Under the pieces are notes generated by a model, which had not been told where the DNA came from, searched no databases, and saw only the letters and a program-made list of their open reading frames with translations. Positions 61,947 to 64,000 of a stretch of 64,000 bases of DNA are shown here, in pieces. Location: assembly GCF_019925205.1 (NCBI RefSeq), contig NC_083566.1, positions 38,323,558 to 38,387,557 on the forward strand. The letters are read 5' to 3'. The position numbers and the translations under genes were made by a program. This DNA comes from Metopolophium dirhodum. Its lineage: Eukaryota; Arthropoda; Insecta; Hemiptera; Aphididae. Position 1 is the first letter of the stretch; the number at the start of each line of letters is the position of its first letter.

Positions 61947-63530
61947 TTAACATACTGATGAACAGTTATCTATATGATCATCCAATTCTATAACATTTTT
62001 AAATATATTTTCACAGCATGGACATTTTAAATTATTTTTATTATGAATTGGCTTTAGTGATTCTGTTGACATACAAATATCTAAATGTGTATTAATATTG
62101 CTGTCTTTGACCATTTTATCACAACATGGACAGTTTACATAATTAGTATCATCAGGAATATCCTCAGAGTCATTTTCAAATACATTTATCAACATTTTAC
62201 AATTATTTAAATGCTCATTCATTAAGGATCTATCAACTGTATCATTGCAAGCTGGGCATTTACATTTATCATTAATTTCATCGCCAAACATCTCTCTCAA
62301 CTGTTTACAATTTTGTAAATGATCATTCAACCAGTCTGTTAACTCAGGTTTATTGCAAATGGGACATTGAGAAATTCCATCATACAAATCACCAATATCA
62401 TCGTCATCAAAATCATTTCCCTCATACAAATCATTCAATAAATATACACCCTGTTGAACATTTTGTTTATCGCATTCATTAGGTTCAGAAGACATTTTCG
62501 TATCAGAAACTTTCTTTGTGGAATTTGATTTGTTATCAAACTGAGGCTTTTGATCATTTTCTTTTGATTTAGAATATATTTCAGAACCATCATGATGAAC
62601 TTTGTTTATTGGAGAATCCAATATTGTAATGAAATTTGTAATTTTATTAACAGGTTTAACATCCAACTGTTTTGAAACAGTTGGTTTTTTTTTTAATCCA
62701 AACCCTTCAGGTTCTTTGATTTTAATAAAAATTCCACTGCAAGTAGCTTGATGATGAGTCCACCACCTATCATATGGCCCCGGTGCACGATTCTTACACC
62801 TTCTTACATTTCCATAAAATGGCTTCTTATATTGACATGGCCCATTACATTTCCACCAATGTATTTTGTACACATTTACTTCTTCGTGAAAATCATGATA
62901 AATTGATATTTTAGTACCAGCTGCTGCATTTATTCTGTACATGTGTTTACAAAACTCTGGTCCATGTCCATCATGTCCATCTCTATTTTTATGATCTTTA
63001 TTATTTGTAAGAAACAAATATGCATGAATCATTTCGTGTAGTAATGTTTCAACTAAATCTTTTCGAGGCCTGAGTTTCAACAGTGGTTCACTAAGGCTAA
63101 TGGAACAAAACCCATTTTCATATCTACATAAACCAGCACAGACTGTCATCCTTTTGCTCCATTGTATCATGACTGAGTCCAATTTACTCCAAAAATACTG
63201 TCGATTAAATGCCAAAAATAGACCGTGTATGTCTGGATTTGGATCCAACATTTCCCAAGAATGGTCTACTACACTTTCGGTACCCTCTACATTTTTAGGA
63301 CATGGCCGTTTAATTGGTCGAGATAAATTATCGACAGCATTACGCTTCTGTTTTTTAACATTGGTATTGATATCAGTCAAATCAATTACATTTCCACTAC
63401 TAGAGCCGGCAGCCAAACTGTTGCTAGATTTTGTCACATCTATTATATTGAGTAGATCCTCGTTTTCTTCAAAATTGGCCAACTCGTTTTGCAATTGTAG
63501 AGCAAATAAATAATCGTTGCTTGTATCCAT
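61947..63530 (-). CDS. SPRTN: SPRTN / Spartan, DNA-protein crosslink metalloprotease with four UBZ4 fingers
   Basis: One coding exon, 527 aa (human SPRTN 489). Residues 5-17 (NDYLFALQLQNEL) match the conserved N-terminal motif. The SprT domain spans about 95-275: LLHEMIHAYLFLTNN has the zinc-binding HExxH at 165-169 with catalytic Glu166, the third His is H189 in GHGPEF, and the zinc-binding subdomain has CNGPC at 228-232 and C264. A low-complexity linker follows. The tail has four CPxC-x(11-12)-H-x3-C fingers: C389/C392/H404/C408, C425/C428/H440/C444, C467/C470/H482/C486, C503/C506/H519/C523. These are Rad18-type (UBZ4) ubiquitin-binding fingers; vertebrate SPRTN has one. I saw no clear p97-binding SHP box or PCNA PIP box. 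SPRTN degrades proteins crosslinked to DNA during replication. A 5' untranslated intron is likely: donor at 63612 (g|gtaagt) and acceptor ending at 63547 (tatgtag). Confidence 0.95.
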   Translation of the reverse strand: MDTSNDYLFALQLQNELANFEENEDLLNIIDVTKSSNSLAAGSSSGNVIDLTDINTNVKKQKRNAVDNLSRPIKRPCPKNVEGTESVVDHSWEMLDPNPDIHGLFLAFNRQYFWSKLDSVMIQWSKRMTVCAGLCRYENGFCSISLSEPLLKLRPRKDLVETLLHEMIHAYLFLTNNKDHKNRDGHDGHGPEFCKHMYRINAAAGTKISIYHDFHEEVNVYKIHWWKCNGPCQYKKPFYGNVRRCKNRAPGPYDRWWTHHQATCSGIFIKIKEPEGFGLKKKPTVSKQLDVKPVNKITNFITILDSPINKVHHDGSEIYSKSKENDQKPQFDNKSNSTKKVSDTKMSSEPNECDKQNVQQGVYLLNDLYEGNDFDDDDIGDLYDGISQCPICNKPELTDWLNDHLQNCKQLREMFGDEINDKCKCPACNDTVDRSLMNEHLNNCKMLINVFENDSEDIPDDTNYVNCPCCDKMVKDSNINTHLDICMSTESLKPIHNKNNLKCPCCENIFKNVIELDDHIDNCSSVC

Positions 63531-63613
63531 TTTAGTATATTATTCGCTACATAAAAAAATTAATGTATTTATGAACTAAATTAAATATTTTATTTTAATA
63601 TTTATTACTTACC

Positions 63614-64000
63614 AAAGCGGTTCATAGAAGATTACCTATAATGTAGAACATCACTAAATATTTATTTCAATAACTGTCCGTGACCGAAATGCTGGGCCGT
63701 CAACTTACTGTGTACAGTGTAAAATTACCATTGAGGTTAGGAATAAGTACTGCCTATTGACCACTTAATACTGAAAGTCTGAAAAACACGATATATAAGT
63801 ATGAAGACCAGAAGACATCAAGTAAGGTATAATACTAAATCCTTACTATAATAAAACAGTTATATTTAAACTTGATAGTTGATAAATAAGTTGTCTTTTG
63901 AAAACAGGCGAACATATGTTTTTATCACTTCTTACTTATCTATGAGACCAGTTGTAGTTGTAGATAAAGATAATAACACGGCTATAGATAGAATATTTGA
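63614..64000. other. Upstream of SPRTN
   Basis: The SPRTN 5' untranslated exon and promoter should lie here. I see nothing further that I can support. Confidence 0.4.

Noticed and set aside
63100..63513. Plus-strand 137-codon open frame
   Set aside because: It lies wholly opposite the SPRTN coding exon and has no independent evidence.

Overview
This window is AT-rich nuclear DNA from an animal. Introns have canonical GT-AG ends, there are many low-copy transposon remnants, and the compact protein-coding genes are most like those of insects. The base composition, the frequent 'taggtacctacctat'-type strings and the dense MITE content suggest a hemipteran such as an aphid. That taxonomic reading is an inference, because no marker gene fixes the species. 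I see no bacterial operon, CRISPR array, rRNA or convincing tRNA.

Five protein-coding genes can be reconstructed exon by exon with consistent splice phases. (1) 12258-14036 (+): a small three-exon gene resembling SWSAP1, a RAD51-paralogue-like partner of the SWS1 Shu complex (homologous recombination). (2) 15825-21219 (-): parvin, eight exons, 371 aa, two CH domains, the integrin-linked kinase/PINCH adaptor. (3) 24313-33441 (-): ATF6, fourteen exons, 637 aa, the membrane-tethered bZIP factor of the unfolded protein response. (4) 36546-56923 (+): C3G/RAPGEF1, the Crk-binding Rap1 exchange factor, at least sixteen coding exons, about 1028 aa, with a candidate 24-base microexon. (5) 61947-63530 (-): SPRTN/Spartan, the DNA-protein crosslink protease, one coding exon, 527 aa, with four tandem Rad18-type zinc fingers at its C terminus.

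Layout: 1-12.2 kb has no recognisable gene; it is repeat-rich, with one GC/CpG-rich patch at about 5.3-6.6 kb. SWSAP1 and parvin converge. Parvin and ATF6 are in tandem on the minus strand. ATF6 and C3G are divergent, about 3.1 kb apart. C3G and SPRTN converge across a gene-poor 5 kb. The genes are unrelated housekeeping or signalling genes and do not form a functional cluster, although two of the five (SWSAP1, SPRTN) belong to DNA repair and two (parvin, C3G) to integrin/adhesion signalling.

Most other structure is transposable elements, many with target-site duplications readable directly: a Merlin-type element (51358-52025) with an 8-bp duplication nested inside a larger inverted-repeat element, a hAT remnant (43183-44005), two other elements with perfect 8-bp duplications (3478-3799 and 6890-7844), two pogo-like MITEs, several foldback elements, two decayed non-LTR retrotransposons, and a family of about 1.3 kb repeats marked by ATTCTGAGCG, found at least eight times. 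The most unusual items are the four-finger SPRTN, the SWSAP1 gene with a degenerate Walker A motif, and a 34-bp palindrome flanked by perfect 8-bp direct repeats just upstream of parvin.
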